Source: an uncultured Flavobacteriaceae bacterium (lineage in GTDB: Bacteria; Bacteroidota; Bacteroidia; Flavobacteriales; Flavobacteriaceae). From it: a DNA stretch of 64,000 nt. The stretch covers positions 1 to 64,000 of the forward strand of contig CANMSB010000008.1 in assembly GCA_947500445.1 (NCBI GenBank), read 5' to 3'. The number at the start of each line of letters is the position of its first letter. The first letter of the stretch is position 1. This document shows positions 28,961 through 37,808 of this stretch, piece after piece. The position numbers and the translations under genes are program-made. Under the pieces are notes generated by a model. That model was not told the origin of the DNA. It saw nothing but the letters and a program-made list of their open reading frames with translations, and searched no databases.

Positions 28961-29959
28961 ATGGGAATTTTCGGGAAACAAGACGAGCTACAGATTATCG
29001 CTTTTCAGACCTACGGCACCGACAAGCACCTTTATGCCCGCGGTCGGGCCTTGGAAGATGAGGAAATCGACCTGGTGGAAAAAGGATGGTACGGTATTTT
29101 AAGAAATACCTACAAGCGGTTCGAAACCGATGAAATAAAAAATACAACGCTCAAATTGACCTTGGCGGACGGAAGGGCCGTTACCGGGCGTACCGACAAC
29201 CACGGCTACTATTTGCTGGATGCTTCGATAGCTAATTTGGCGGAATTGACCAATTCGGAAGGTTGGTTGCCCTACGAAATGGCGTATGCCGATGCCAAAC
29301 TAAAAAGAACGATAAAGCACGAAAACCGTTTTCCCGGAGAAATGCTGATTCCCTCCAAGAAAGCCGACTTTGGAGTGATCAGTGATATTGACGATACTAT
29401 TTTACACACCGGGGTGGCGTCGTTTTTAAAATGGAAGGCCCTGTATAATACATTTTTTAAAAATGCCTCCATCCGATTGCCATTGAAAGGAGCTGCAGCG
29501 TTTTACCATCAGCTGCATCGAGGGGTCAGCGGAAGCAACGCCAATCCTATTTTTTACGTAAGCAATAGTCCGTGGAACCTATACCGTTATTTGGAGTTCT
29601 TTCTAACAAAGAACACCTTTCCCAAGGGACCTATTTTATTACGAAGTATGGCGGCTACCCTAGGGAATAGAAAAACCGAACAGCCCCACAAGACCCACGA
29701 GATAGAAAATATCCTGACCACATATCCCGAACTTCGATTTGTTTTGATAGGGGATAGCGGTGAACACGATGCCGATATTTATAAAGCGATCAACGAGCGG
29801 TATCCCGATCGGATATTAGCCATTTACTTAAGGGATGTCGGGCACCGTAAACGTATGGCACGCATACGAAAAATGTTCGAAGGGTATCATACACCGGTCT
29901 CTTTTGTGGAAAATAGCGATCAGGCCATCACCCATGCCAAAAAACTAGGGCTTATTTAA
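28961..29959 (+). CDS. App1-family phosphatidate phosphatase-like protein
   Basis: A 332-residue protein of the App1/DUF2183 family, named after the yeast actin patch phosphatidate phosphatase. The HAD-type catalytic motif DIDDTILHTGV (about residue 143) is intact, followed by YVSNSPWNLYRYLEFFL and LIGDSGEHDADIY, which supply the other HAD residues. The N-terminal 130 residues are a beta-rich domain typical of this family. No signal peptide was seen. It probably dephosphorylates a lipid phosphate, but the bacterial substrate is not established. It is convergent with the deoxynucleoside kinase gene. Confidence 0.88.
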   Translation: MGIFGKQDELQIIAFQTYGTDKHLYARGRALEDEEIDLVEKGWYGILRNTYKRFETDEIKNTTLKLTLADGRAVTGRTDNHGYYLLDASIANLAELTNSEGWLPYEMAYADAKLKRTIKHENRFPGEMLIPSKKADFGVISDIDDTILHTGVASFLKWKALYNTFFKNASIRLPLKGAAAFYHQLHRGVSGSNANPIFYVSNSPWNLYRYLEFFLTKNTFPKGPILLRSMAATLGNRKTEQPHKTHEIENILTTYPELRFVLIGDSGEHDADIYKAINERYPDRILAIYLRDVGHRKRMARIRKMFEGYHTPVSFVENSDQAITHAKKLGLI

Positions 29960-29997
29960 ACAAGTAAATTTTCCGGGGTAGCTACGTCTAAAACGTA

Positions 29998-30612
29998 TTA
30001 AAAAAGGCCGTTGATTTCAGCATCGATCCTATTGATGATGGTTCCCAAATCTTCGGGGTTATCCACAAAATCAAGGTCATCGACATCCACCACTAGCAAG
30101 TTTCCCTTCTCATAGGTGTGTACCCAAGCTTCGTACCGTTCGTTCAGTCGGCTCAAATAGTCGATGGATATGGTATTCTCGTACTCCCTTCCACGTTTAT
30201 GGATCTGCTTTACCAAATTGGGGATAGAGCTCCGGAGGTAGATCAACAGTTCCGGCGGTTGCACCAAACTCTCCATCAGTTCGAACAGGCTTTTATAGTT
30301 GGTAAAGTCCCTATTGGTCATGAGGCCCATGGCATGAAGGTTTGGGGCAAAAATAAAAGCGTCCTCATAGATGGTGCGGTCCTGGATGACATTTTTGCCA
30401 CTTTCCCGAATCGCTAGAATTTGGCGATACCGATGATTTAAAAAATAGATTTGAAGGTTAAAGCTCCATCGCTCCATCTGATTGTAAAAATCGTCCAGAT
30501 AAGGGTTGTCGACAACTTCTTCAAAGTGGGCTTCCCATTTGTAATGTTTCGCCAATAACTTGGTCAAAGTTGTTTTTCCGGCGCCAATATTTCCTGCAAC
30601 TGCAATGTGCAT
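29998..30612 (-). CDS. Deoxynucleoside kinase
   Basis: A 204-residue P-loop kinase of the dNK/dGK/dCK family. The N-terminus MHIAVAGNIGAGKTTLTKLL holds Walker A; FEEVVDNPYLDDFY, QDRTIYEDAFIF (with the conserved DR and E) and the lid RGREYE are also typical. It phosphorylates deoxynucleosides for salvage, matching the CNT transporter elsewhere in the window. Start 30612 was chosen because the P-loop should lie at the N-terminus; the longer frame from 30729 adds 39 unrelated residues. Confidence 0.93.
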   Translation of the reverse strand: MHIAVAGNIGAGKTTLTKLLAKHYKWEAHFEEVVDNPYLDDFYNQMERWSFNLQIYFLNHRYRQILAIRESGKNVIQDRTIYEDAFIFAPNLHAMGLMTNRDFTNYKSLFELMESLVQPPELLIYLRSSIPNLVKQIHKRGREYENTISIDYLSRLNERYEAWVHTYEKGNLLVVDVDDLDFVDNPEDLGTIINRIDAEINGLF

Positions 30613-30957
30613 TTCCGCTTTTTTTAAAGTTTGGTGGTTTGGTAAAGAGAATAAAACACAATATACGAAGTATATCGAGTTTGGGAAAAAATAAGCCGGG
30701 AAATACCAATAAAATTCACATTGCCCCAAAAGGAACCGTCCGTTGTTGAAACTGATGCCAATAGGCCAAAGTTCCTATGGTGGTAAGGGGCAAAATGAAA
30801 AAATACTATAGCCGTTTTACGAAAGAAGTTGGGCTTTGGGATAAACCGGAATAACGGTTTTGTCGAAAGCGGTAGTTGTTTCGTTTCCTTGATAGGTTCC
30901 TTACTGGATTTTTATAGAAAATCCGGTTGCAAAGGAGAGCCAACAAAAGTATTTTAC

Positions 30958-31115
30958 ACCATTTTAACTTTGAAATAATACTAATAAATGGTTTCTTTTT
31001 CCCGTATTCTTCGTTAAAAAAAATAACCGTAGCTACGGCTATGCTTAGGTTTTTCGCCTTGAATACCGAAAAAATAATCCAATTTCTATACGTACCATTT
31101 CAAAGTTAAAATGGT
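30958..31115. repeat. 158-base element bounded by 19-base inverted repeats, upstream of metK
   Basis: ACCATTTTAACTTTGAAAT at 30958-30976 recurs as its perfect reverse complement at 31097-31115. The centre contains a perfect 12-base palindrome (CCGTAGCTACGG) and GGCTATGC. The layout (arms of about 20 bases, about 120 bases between, a central GCATAGC-type hairpin) matches the element before ppa. The right arm runs into the -7 element of metK. The rest of 30613-30957 shows only a small hairpin (GGATTTT/AAAATCC near 30906-30924) and no gene. Confidence 0.6.
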
Positions 31116-31120
31116 ATTAG

Positions 31121-31128
31121 TATTTTTG
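31121..31128 (+). promoter_or_regulatory. -7 promoter element of metK
   Basis: TATTTTTG matches TAnnTTTG exactly. It lies directly after the right arm of the inverted-repeat element and 14 bases before the SAM-II-like aptamer, so transcription would begin right in front of the riboswitch. Confidence 0.65.
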
Positions 31129-31141
31129 TGCACACAAACAA

Positions 31142-31190
31142 AGAGGAAGGATTTGACTGATTGCAACCTCTGAGGACCTTAAAAAGTTCT
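31142..31190 (+). promoter_or_regulatory. SAM-II-like riboswitch in the metK leader
   Basis: A stem AGAGG (31142-31146) / CCTCT (31167-31171) encloses GATTTGACTGATTGCA, which lines up closely with the conserved loop of SAM-II (GAUUUAACCGUAUUGCA in the crystallised example). It is followed by CTTAAAAAGT, matching the 3' pseudoknot strand (GCUAAAAAGG). ACT in the loop can pair with AGT downstream. The position in the leader of SAM synthetase supports it. The match is by eye; covariance scoring is needed. SAM-V is the nearest alternative. The ATG is about 130 bases downstream, so control may be on translation or on transcript ending. Confidence 0.7.
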
Positions 31191-31317
31191 TGTTCACAAT
31201 TGAACACTTGCCCGCAAGAGGCAGGTAAAAATGCTAAAGCAGTTGGCCGGTAGGAATAGTAACCGGTTTTCTTCTTCAAAGCCAATACGTCAAATCCTTT
31301 CCGTCAAAATATTCTTT

Positions 31318-32574
31318 ATGTCTTATTTATTTACCTCTGAATCTGTAAGTGAGGGGCACCCGGACAAGGTGGCCGATCAGATAAGTGATGCGTTGTTGGA
31401 TAACTTTTTGGCCTTTGATCCAGAAAGCAAGGTAGCCTGCGAAACTTTGGTTACAACAGGGCAAGTAGTATTGGCCGGAGAGGTTAAGAGTGGGACGTAT
31501 TTGGACGTTCAGGATATTGCCCGCCAGGTAATCAATAAGATTGGCTACACTAAAGGCGCCTATCAGTTCAGTGGCGATTCCTGTGGTGTTATTTCGTTGA
31601 TACACGAACAATCCCAGGACATCAACCAAGGTGTCGATCGTGGCAAAAAAGAGGAGCAGGGTGCCGGCGATCAGGGAATGATGTTCGGTTACGCCACAAA
31701 GGAAACCGCCAATTACATGCCGCTTGCCTTGGATATCTCCCATAAAATACTACAGGTGTTGGCCGATCTACGAAATGCGGGAGACGAAATCGACTATTTA
31801 AGGCCCGATGCCAAATCACAAGTAACCATAGAATACTCCGATGAAAATGCTCCACAACGCATCGATACGATCGTAGTATCCACCCAACACGATGATTTTG
31901 ATGAAAGTGATGAAAAAATGTTGGCGCGTATAAAAAAGGATATTGTAGAAATATTGATTCCTAAAGTAAAAGAACAATTGCCCGAAAATATTCAAGCGTT
32001 ATTCGATGATCAGATTACCTATCATATCAATCCCACCGGCAAGTTCGTAATCGGAGGACCTCATGGGGATACCGGTTTAACGGGAAGAAAAATTATTGTG
32101 GACACTTATGGCGGAAAAGGAGCACATGGTGGCGGGGCCTTTAGTGGAAAGGATCCCAGTAAGGTAGATCGTAGTGCGGCATACGCCGCACGCCACGTGG
32201 CCAAAAATTTAGTGGCCGCCGGGGTTTCCAATGAAATTTTGGTACAGGTCAGTTACGCGATCGGTGTTGTAGAACCAACATCCATTTTTGTGGATACCTA
32301 TGGTACCGCGAACGTAGCGTTTACCGATGGGGAAATCGCCCGTAAAGTAGCACAATTGTTCGATATGCGACCTTTTGCCATAGAAAAACGGTTGAAACTC
32401 AGAAACCCGATATATTTGGAATCTGCGGCCTATGGCCATATGGGGAAAACGCCCCGGACGGTAACCAAAGTTTTTGAATCCCCCTACAGCGGACGTGTGG
32501 AAAAGGAGGTAGAGCTGTTCACATGGGAGAAATTGGACATGGTAGAAAAGGTCAAAAACGCATTTAACTGCTAA
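31318..32574 (+). CDS. metK: S-adenosylmethionine synthetase
   Basis: A 418-residue cytoplasmic enzyme that makes SAM from methionine and ATP. Motifs are [19 protein letters not shown] at the N-terminus, [26 protein letters not shown] and [19 protein letters not shown], all standard. Start 31318 (MSYLFTSES) was chosen; the open frame from 31231 runs through the leader without family resemblance. It is the first gene of the sulfur supercluster, is preceded by a SAM-II-like element and ends at its own terminator. Confidence 0.98.
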   Translation: MSYLFTSESVSEGHPDKVADQISDALLDNFLAFDPESKVACETLVTTGQVVLAGEVKSGTYLDVQDIARQVINKIGYTKGAYQFSGDSCGVISLIHEQSQDINQGVDRGKKEEQGAGDQGMMFGYATKETANYMPLALDISHKILQVLADLRNAGDEIDYLRPDAKSQVTIEYSDENAPQRIDTIVVSTQHDDFDESDEKMLARIKKDIVEILIPKVKEQLPENIQALFDDQITYHINPTGKFVIGGPHGDTGLTGRKIIVDTYGGKGAHGGGAFSGKDPSKVDRSAAYAARHVAKNLVAAGVSNEILVQVSYAIGVVEPTSIFVDTYGTANVAFTDGEIARKVAQLFDMRPFAIEKRLKLRNPIYLESAAYGHMGKTPRTVTKVFESPYSGRVEKEVELFTWEKLDMVEKVKNAFNC

Positions 32575-32584
32575 GTTTTCCGAA

Positions 32585-32614
32585 AAAATGGGGGATTTTT
32601 AAATTCCCCATTTT
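32585..32614 (+). terminator. Terminator after metK
   Basis: AAAATGGGG (32585-32593) pairs with CCCCATTTT (32606-32614), extended inside by two weak pairs. It lies 10 bases after the metK stop and touches the promoter of the next transcript. Confidence 0.8.
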
Positions 32615-32621
32615 ATATTTG
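32614..32621 (+). promoter_or_regulatory. -7 promoter element of the metY operon
   Basis: TATATTTG matches TAnnTTTG exactly, 30 bases upstream of the SAM-I aptamer. It begins on the last base of the metK terminator, so the two transcripts are packed end to end. Confidence 0.65.
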
Positions 32622-32650
32622 CAACCACAACGTTCAAACACGTATTGAAT

Positions 32651-32789
32651 AGTTATCAAGAAAGGTGGAGGGAATAGACCCTTTGAAACCTTAGCAACCC
32701 TTGTCTCCCATAGGCAAGAAGGTGCTAAATTCTATCTTTAATGTCGTATTCGTTAAAAACGGATTGCAGTACATAAAGAGTAGATAACC
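32651..32789 (+). promoter_or_regulatory. SAM-I (S-box) riboswitch of the metY operon
   Basis: The P1 strands GTTATC (32652-32657) and GATAAC (32783-32788) close the aptamer. Inside are the invariant AAGAAAGGTGGAGGGA, GACCCTTTGAAACCTTAGC and AAGGTGCTAAATTCTA segments of SAM-I. About 176 bases lie between the aptamer and the metY ATG; they contain small hairpins (ACCTTCGGT; CTGTC/GACAG near 32894-32915) but no clear intrinsic terminator, so the expression platform is uncertain. It should turn off homocysteine synthesis when SAM is high. Confidence 0.95.
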
Positions 32790-32965
32790 CCATGAAAATT
32801 ACCTTCGGTACCTTTTCACTTTCTTATAGCTTTTTGATTTTACCGTTTCGCAGGTCCGCGATGATGGGTTTGACCGATATCATCTGTAATGCTGTCATTT
32901 AAAAAAGGGACAGTGTATTTTTAAGAACCGGTATCCTAAGTATTGGGGTACATAAAGTAAAAGTC

Positions 32966-34258
32966 ATGAGTGATCACAAATTAGCGACAAACGCCCTACA
33001 TGCAGGGCACGACACCACACAAACCAGTGGAACAAGGGCCGTGCCTATTTTTCAATCGACATCTTACGTGTTCAACAACACGGATCATGCGGCAAACCTA
33101 TTTTCGCTTGCGGAACTTGGGTTCATTTATACGCGTTTGAACAACCCTACCAATCAAATTTTACAGGAGCGTTTGGCCGCGATAGAAGGTGGCGTCGGTG
33201 CGGTGGTATTTGCATCGGGAACGGCAGCCATTGCTACAGGTTTAATGACTTTGCTAAGGGCCGGAGATCATATTGTGGCCTCTAGCAGTTTGTATGGCGG
33301 AACCTTCAATTTATTGAACGTTACCCTACCCCGATTGGGCATTACCACCACCTTTGTAGATCCCGACGATCCGACCAATTTTGGAAAGGCGGTTCAGGAC
33401 AATACCAGGGCCATTTTTGTGGAATCGCTTGGAAATCCAAAATTGGATGTACTGGACCTAAAGGCCATTTCAAAAGAGGCCAAGGCCGCTCAGGTTCCCT
33501 TTATTGTGGACAACACCGTAGCAACACCGGGCTTGCTGAACCCCATTGAACATGGTGCCAATTTGGTAATACATTCGTTGACCAAATATATTAACGGGAA
33601 TGGTACCGCTCTTGGCGGTGCGATCATAGATGCTGGAACTTTTGACTGGCAGAACGGGAAATTTCCGGAGTTCACCGAACCTTCGGCAGGATATCACGGT
33701 CTGGTATACAGCGAGGCCTTGGGTGCCGCGGCGTTTACCTTTAAACTGATATTGGAAGGCCTTCGCGATTTCGGTGGCGCTATGAGTCCGTTCAATGCCT
33801 TTCAGATCATTCAAGGATTGGAAACGCTTCCGATTCGGATCAAACAACACAGTGAAAACGCATTGGCTTTGGCCGAATGGTTACAGGCAAGGTCTGAGGT
33901 GGCATGGGTAAATTACCCTGGCCTGAAGGGAAGCAAGTATTTTGACTTGGCGCAAGAATACCTTCCAAAGGGACAGAGCGGCTTGGTCACCTTTGGCGTA
34001 AAAGGTGGTTTTGAAGCTGCAAAACAATTGACGGATGCAACCAAGGTGTTCTCCCTGCTCGCCAATATTGGGGACACCAAATCGTTGATCATACATCCGG
34101 CCAGTACCACACATCAACAGTTGGACGATGCCGCCCAAGAATCGACCGGTGTTACCAAGGACCTGATACGGCTGTCGGTCGGTCTGGAGGATATCGAAGA
34201 CCTAAAGGCCGATTTGGAAGCTGCGTTCGCCGCAATAGACAAGTCCGTTTTGGCCTAA
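32966..34258 (+). CDS. metY: O-acetylhomoserine sulfhydrylase (aminocarboxypropyltransferase)
   Basis: A 430-residue PLP enzyme of the Cys/Met metabolism family that joins sulfide to O-acetylhomoserine to give homocysteine. The long length, the N-terminus NALHAGHDTTQTSGTRAVPI, and the PLP lysine in HSLTKYINGNG are typical of MetY rather than of cystathionine synthases. RLSVGLEDIEDL closes the C-terminus. It is the first gene after the SAM-I riboswitch and precedes the MetX-containing fusion that makes its substrate. A weak hairpin lies in the 74-base gap to the next gene. Confidence 0.95.
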   Translation: MSDHKLATNALHAGHDTTQTSGTRAVPIFQSTSYVFNNTDHAANLFSLAELGFIYTRLNNPTNQILQERLAAIEGGVGAVVFASGTAAIATGLMTLLRAGDHIVASSSLYGGTFNLLNVTLPRLGITTTFVDPDDPTNFGKAVQDNTRAIFVESLGNPKLDVLDLKAISKEAKAAQVPFIVDNTVATPGLLNPIEHGANLVIHSLTKYINGNGTALGGAIIDAGTFDWQNGKFPEFTEPSAGYHGLVYSEALGAAAFTFKLILEGLRDFGGAMSPFNAFQIIQGLETLPIRIKQHSENALALAEWLQARSEVAWVNYPGLKGSKYFDLAQEYLPKGQSGLVTFGVKGGFEAAKQLTDATKVFSLLANIGDTKSLIIHPASTTHQQLDDAAQESTGVTKDLIRLSVGLEDIEDLKADLEAAFAAIDKSVLA

Positions 34259-34266
34259 TGCATATG

Positions 34267-34299
34267 GCGCCTAAATGCCCAAAACGTTTAGGTGCCCAA
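34267..34299 (+). terminator. Weak hairpin between metY and the fusion gene
   Basis: GCGCCTAAA (34267-34275) pairs with TTTAGGTGC (34287-34295) with one G-U pair; CCAATTTTT follows. The T-run is short and offset, so this is more likely a partial terminator or an RNA-processing point that lowers expression of the downstream genes than a full stop. Confidence 0.45.
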
Positions 34300-34332
34300 T
34301 TTTTAACACGCTAAGGACCAATACTCGATCCC

Positions 34333-37300
34333 ATGCTGCACCATTTAAAAATACCGGAGTATCGTACCCAAAATGGTACGGTACAGGACATTGCCCTGTC
34401 ATACCAACTTTTTGGTAAAGCACTCCATACCGCGCCCATCGTTCTGGTCAACCATGCCTTGACCGGAAACTCCAATGTTACGGGTGACGACGGTTGGTGG
34501 TCCGAATTGATCGGGCAGGGAAAGTGTATTGATACCGATACCTATACCATACTGTCGTTCAACATTCCCGGAAACGGATACGATAAATTCACGATCGATA
34601 ATTACAAGGATTTTGTGGCGGCGGATATGGCGCAAATTTTTCTGATCGGACTCGGTCAGCTTGCGGTTTCAAAATTGTTCGCGATAATAGGCGGTTCCTT
34701 GGGAGGTGGTATCGCTTGGGAAATGGCGGCGCTAGATCCGCAAATTACGGAACACCTGATTCCTGTTGCATCCGATTGGAAATCGACGGATTGGTTGATC
34801 GCCAACTGTCAAATTCAGGAGCAGTTTTTGGTAAACTCCAAAAAACCGGTACACGATGCCAGAATGCATGCCATGTTGTGCTATCGTACCCCGGAATCGT
34901 TCAAAGAGCGATTTAAACGTAGTACGAACGAAGAACTTAAGGTGTTCAACGTGGAAAGTTGGTTGATGCACCACGGACAAAAACTACAGGAAAGGTTTCA
35001 GCTGTCGGCCTACAAGCTCATGAACCAACTGTTAAAGACCATTGATGTGACCCGGAACGGCGAACAGCATTTTTTGAACCTTCAGAACAGCAATACCAAT
35101 ATCCATATTATCGGAGTCGATTCCGATTTGTTTTTTACTGCGAAAGAGAACAAGGATACGTTTAAGCAATTGGCCCAGGCCAATAGCAATGTTACCTATG
35201 GGGAGGTACATTCCCTACACGGCCATGATGCGTTTTTGATCGAGTTCGATCAAATGGAAAAGTTGTTGTACCCCGTTTTTAACGATCCGGGCATGACAAA
35301 AAAAGTCAAGGTCCTAAAATTCGGCGGCAAATCCCTAAGTAATGGTGAGGGGCTGGAACGGGTTTTGGAGATTGTCAAAACAAAAGTAGCGCAGGGCGAA
35401 CATATCGCCATAGTATTGTCCGCCAGGGAGAAGGCTACCGATCAACTGGAACGAATATTGGACAAGGCGGCCAAAGGCGAAAACTATATTGCAGCTTTTG
35501 AGGCGTTCGAAAAGTATCAACAACACACCTTTTCAAATGTAAGCTTGAGTTCGGAGTTCAAGGCATTGGCCCAACTTTTTGAGGGCGTTTCCCTGTTGGG
35601 GGATTATAGCCTTAAAATTAAGGATGAGGTATTGGCCTATGGGGAGCTGATCTCCGCAAAATTGATTGCCAAACTCCTGATAGGAAAAGGTGTTGAAGCG
35701 TTGTTTTTGGATACGCGGCAGCTCATTGTTACCGACGCCAACTTTGGAAATGCCAAGGTATTGGAAGAGGCTTCCAAGGAGCGGGTGTTGCAGCGGTTCG
35801 CAAGGCTTCCCAAAGGTACGGTTCCCGTTGTTACGGGCTTTATCGCCGCAACCGAAAATGGGGAAACGACTACCCTTGGCCGAAACGGCAGTAACTATTC
35901 GGCAGCACTTTTGGCCAACTTCCTTGGGGCAGAGGAGCTACAAAATTATACCCATGTAGATGGCATATATACCGCAAATCCCGATTTGGTGCCAGAGGCG
36001 AAGCGTATTGCGAACCTTTCATACGGCGAGGCGAACGAGCTTGCCAATTTTGGGGCGACCATTTTACATGCCAAGACCATTATTCCGTTAATAGAACGCA
36101 ATATTCCGCTGCGCATCCTTAATACCTATAACGGCGATACCGAAGGAACCCTGATCAGTGCAAAATCGAGCAAGGAGGGAATCAAGTCGCTTTCCGTGAT
36201 CGAGGATGTTGCCCTGGTCAATTTGGAGGGTAGGGGACTACTGGGAAAAGTAGGCATCGATGCCCGTATTTTTAAAACCTTGGAAACGCACAACATCAGT
36301 GTCAGCATCATTTCCCAAGGTTCCTCCGAAAGGGGTATTGGCCTGGTGGTAGAACAAAGTAGGGCACAAGATGCCAAAAGAGCATTGGAAAATGAGTTTA
36401 CCACGGACTTTAAATCCAAGGATATTAATACCATCACCGTTATCGATGCCGTTTCGGTAATCTCAATTGTAGGCCAGGATTTGAGCACATTTCACAAGCC
36501 GTACAACGCCTTGATCAAAAATCAGGTGGTACCGTTACTCTTCAACAATACCGTTTCCGGAAAGAACGTGAGTTTGGTGGTTAAAAAGGCCGATATGAAC
36601 AAGGCCCTCAATGTAATGCACGGTCAAATTTTTGGAATCAGTAAAAAAGTAAACTTGGCCATTTTTGGTCATGGAAACGTTGGCGGCACCCTTATCGATC
36701 AGATTTTAAAATCGGCCAAGACCATCGAGAAAAGAAAGGGAATCGATTTAAATGTTTTTGCGGTCGCCAATTCTCGAAAGATACTTCTAAAGCAAAAAGA
36801 CGCGGGCAAAAACTGGAAATCGGAGATACGAACAAAGGGAATAGCGCACGATGTTTCCGCCGTTTTTCGGTTTGCCAAACAACATCATCTTGAAAACTTG
36901 ATTGCCGTCGATAACACGGCGAATGTGGATTTTGTTGCGCATTACTTTGATTTTGTTGAAAATGGTTTCGATCTGGTGTCCTCCAATAAGATTGCGAATA
37001 CCTTAGGTTTCGACTACTATCAGTTATTGCGGGAAGAGCTTGCCCAGCATCAAAAGCAGTATCTGTACGAAACTAATGTAGGCGCCGGTCTGCCGTTGAT
37101 CGATACCATAAAGTTATTGCACCTGTCAGGAGAGAACATTACCCGGATCAAAGGTGTTTTTTCCGGCTCCTTGAGTTATATTTTCAACACATTTTCAGAG
37201 CAGGACGCGCCGTTTTCGGTTATTTTAAAGGAGGCAATGGAAAAAGGGTTTACGGAACCGGATGCGCGGGAAGACCTTTCTGGAAACGATGTGGGCCGAA

Positions 37301-37719
37301 AATTGTTGATATTGGCCCGAGAGTTGGATCTGAAAAATGAATTTACGGATATCGAAATTGAAAATTTGATTCCCGTTGGCTTGCGCGAGGGTGGCGTTGA
37401 TACGTTCATACAAAACCTGAACGTGCTGGACACTACTTTTAGCGAGGTGAAAAAAAATCAGAAAGAAGGCCATGTGTTACGCTATATCGGGGACCTGCAC
37501 GGAAACCTGCAAAAGGAAAAGGGGCTGTTGGACGTAAAACTGGTTTCGGTGCCAAAAGAAAGTGCTCTGGGTCAGGTAAAAGGTTCCGACTCCATAATTG
37601 AGATCTATACGGAGTCGTATGGGGAACACCCATTGGTAATCCAAGGAGCCGGTGCCGGTGCGGCGGTTACCGCCCGGGGCGTTTTTGGCGATATACTTAG
37701 AATTGCCGAAAAAGGATGA
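34333..37719 (+). CDS. Trifunctional fusion: homoserine O-acetyltransferase (MetX)-like / aspartokinase / homoserine dehydrogenase
   Basis: An 1128-residue protein with three enzyme domains. Residues 1-320 are an alpha/beta hydrolase of the MetX type: nucleophile Ser122 in GGSLGG, acid in VDSDLFF (Asp263/265) and His298 in GHDAFL. Residues 321-770 are aspartokinase (VLKFGGKSL, TLGRNGSNYSAALL, HVDGIYTANPDLV) with two ACT-like regulatory domains. Residues 770-1128 are homoserine dehydrogenase (IFGHGNVGG, KGVFSGSLSYIF, DLSGNDVGRKL). It would supply O-acetylhomoserine for metY from aspartyl phosphate chemistry, needing only aspartate semialdehyde dehydrogenase from elsewhere. All three active sites look intact. 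It is in the SAM-I-controlled operon, so methionine excess would also limit this aspartokinase. Confidence 0.93.
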   Translation: MLHHLKIPEYRTQNGTVQDIALSYQLFGKALHTAPIVLVNHALTGNSNVTGDDGWWSELIGQGKCIDTDTYTILSFNIPGNGYDKFTIDNYKDFVAADMAQIFLIGLGQLAVSKLFAIIGGSLGGGIAWEMAALDPQITEHLIPVASDWKSTDWLIANCQIQEQFLVNSKKPVHDARMHAMLCYRTPESFKERFKRSTNEELKVFNVESWLMHHGQKLQERFQLSAYKLMNQLLKTIDVTRNGEQHFLNLQNSNTNIHIIGVDSDLFFTAKENKDTFKQLAQANSNVTYGEVHSLHGHDAFLIEFDQMEKLLYPVFNDPGMTKKVKVLKFGGKSLSNGEGLERVLEIVKTKVAQGEHIAIVLSAREKATDQLERILDKAAKGENYIAAFEAFEKYQQHTFSNVSLSSEFKALAQLFEGVSLLGDYSLKIKDEVLAYGELISAKLIAKLLIGKGVEALFLDTRQLIVTDANFGNAKVLEEASKERVLQRFARLPKGTVPVVTGFIAATENGETTTLGRNGSNYSAALLANFLGAEELQNYTHVDGIYTANPDLVPEAKRIANLSYGEANELANFGATILHAKTIIPLIERNIPLRILNTYNGDTEGTLISAKSSKEGIKSLSVIEDVALVNLEGRGLLGKVGIDARIFKTLETHNISVSIISQGSSERGIGLVVEQSRAQDAKRALENEFTTDFKSKDINTITVIDAVSVISIVGQDLSTFHKPYNALIKNQVVPLLFNNTVSGKNVSLVVKKADMNKALNVMHGQIFGISKKVNLAIFGHGNVGGTLIDQILKSAKTIEKRKGIDLNVFAVANSRKILLKQKDAGKNWKSEIRTKGIAHDVSAVFRFAKQHHLENLIAVDNTANVDFVAHYFDFVENGFDLVSSNKIANTLGFDYYQLLREELAQHQKQYLYETNVGAGLPLIDTIKLLHLSGENITRIKGVFSGSLSYIFNTFSEQDAPFSVILKEAMEKGFTEPDAREDLSGNDVGRKLLILARELDLKNEFTDIEIENLIPVGLREGGVDTFIQNLNVLDTTFSEVKKNQKEGHVLRYIGDLHGNLQKEKGLLDVKLVSVPKESALGQVKGSDSIIEIYTESYGEHPLVIQGAGAGAAVTARGVFGDILRIAEKG

Positions 37720-37808
37720 TTGTCGAAAAAGCGAGGTAAAAAAACGTACAAAAAATAATGGTAGGATGCCTAGAAGGGGCAACCTTATCAGCATATGAAA
37801 AAGTAAGG

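Noticed and set aside
30927-31109. 60-codon frame in the metK upstream region
   Set aside because: It lies inside the inverted-repeat element and has no ribosome site or known domain.
35293-37719. Separate metX and thrA genes with a missed stop
   Set aside because: The frame is continuous through the junction near residue 320, with no stop and no frame change. An internal ATG exists at 35293, so a second shorter product cannot be excluded but is not supported by a clear ribosome site.
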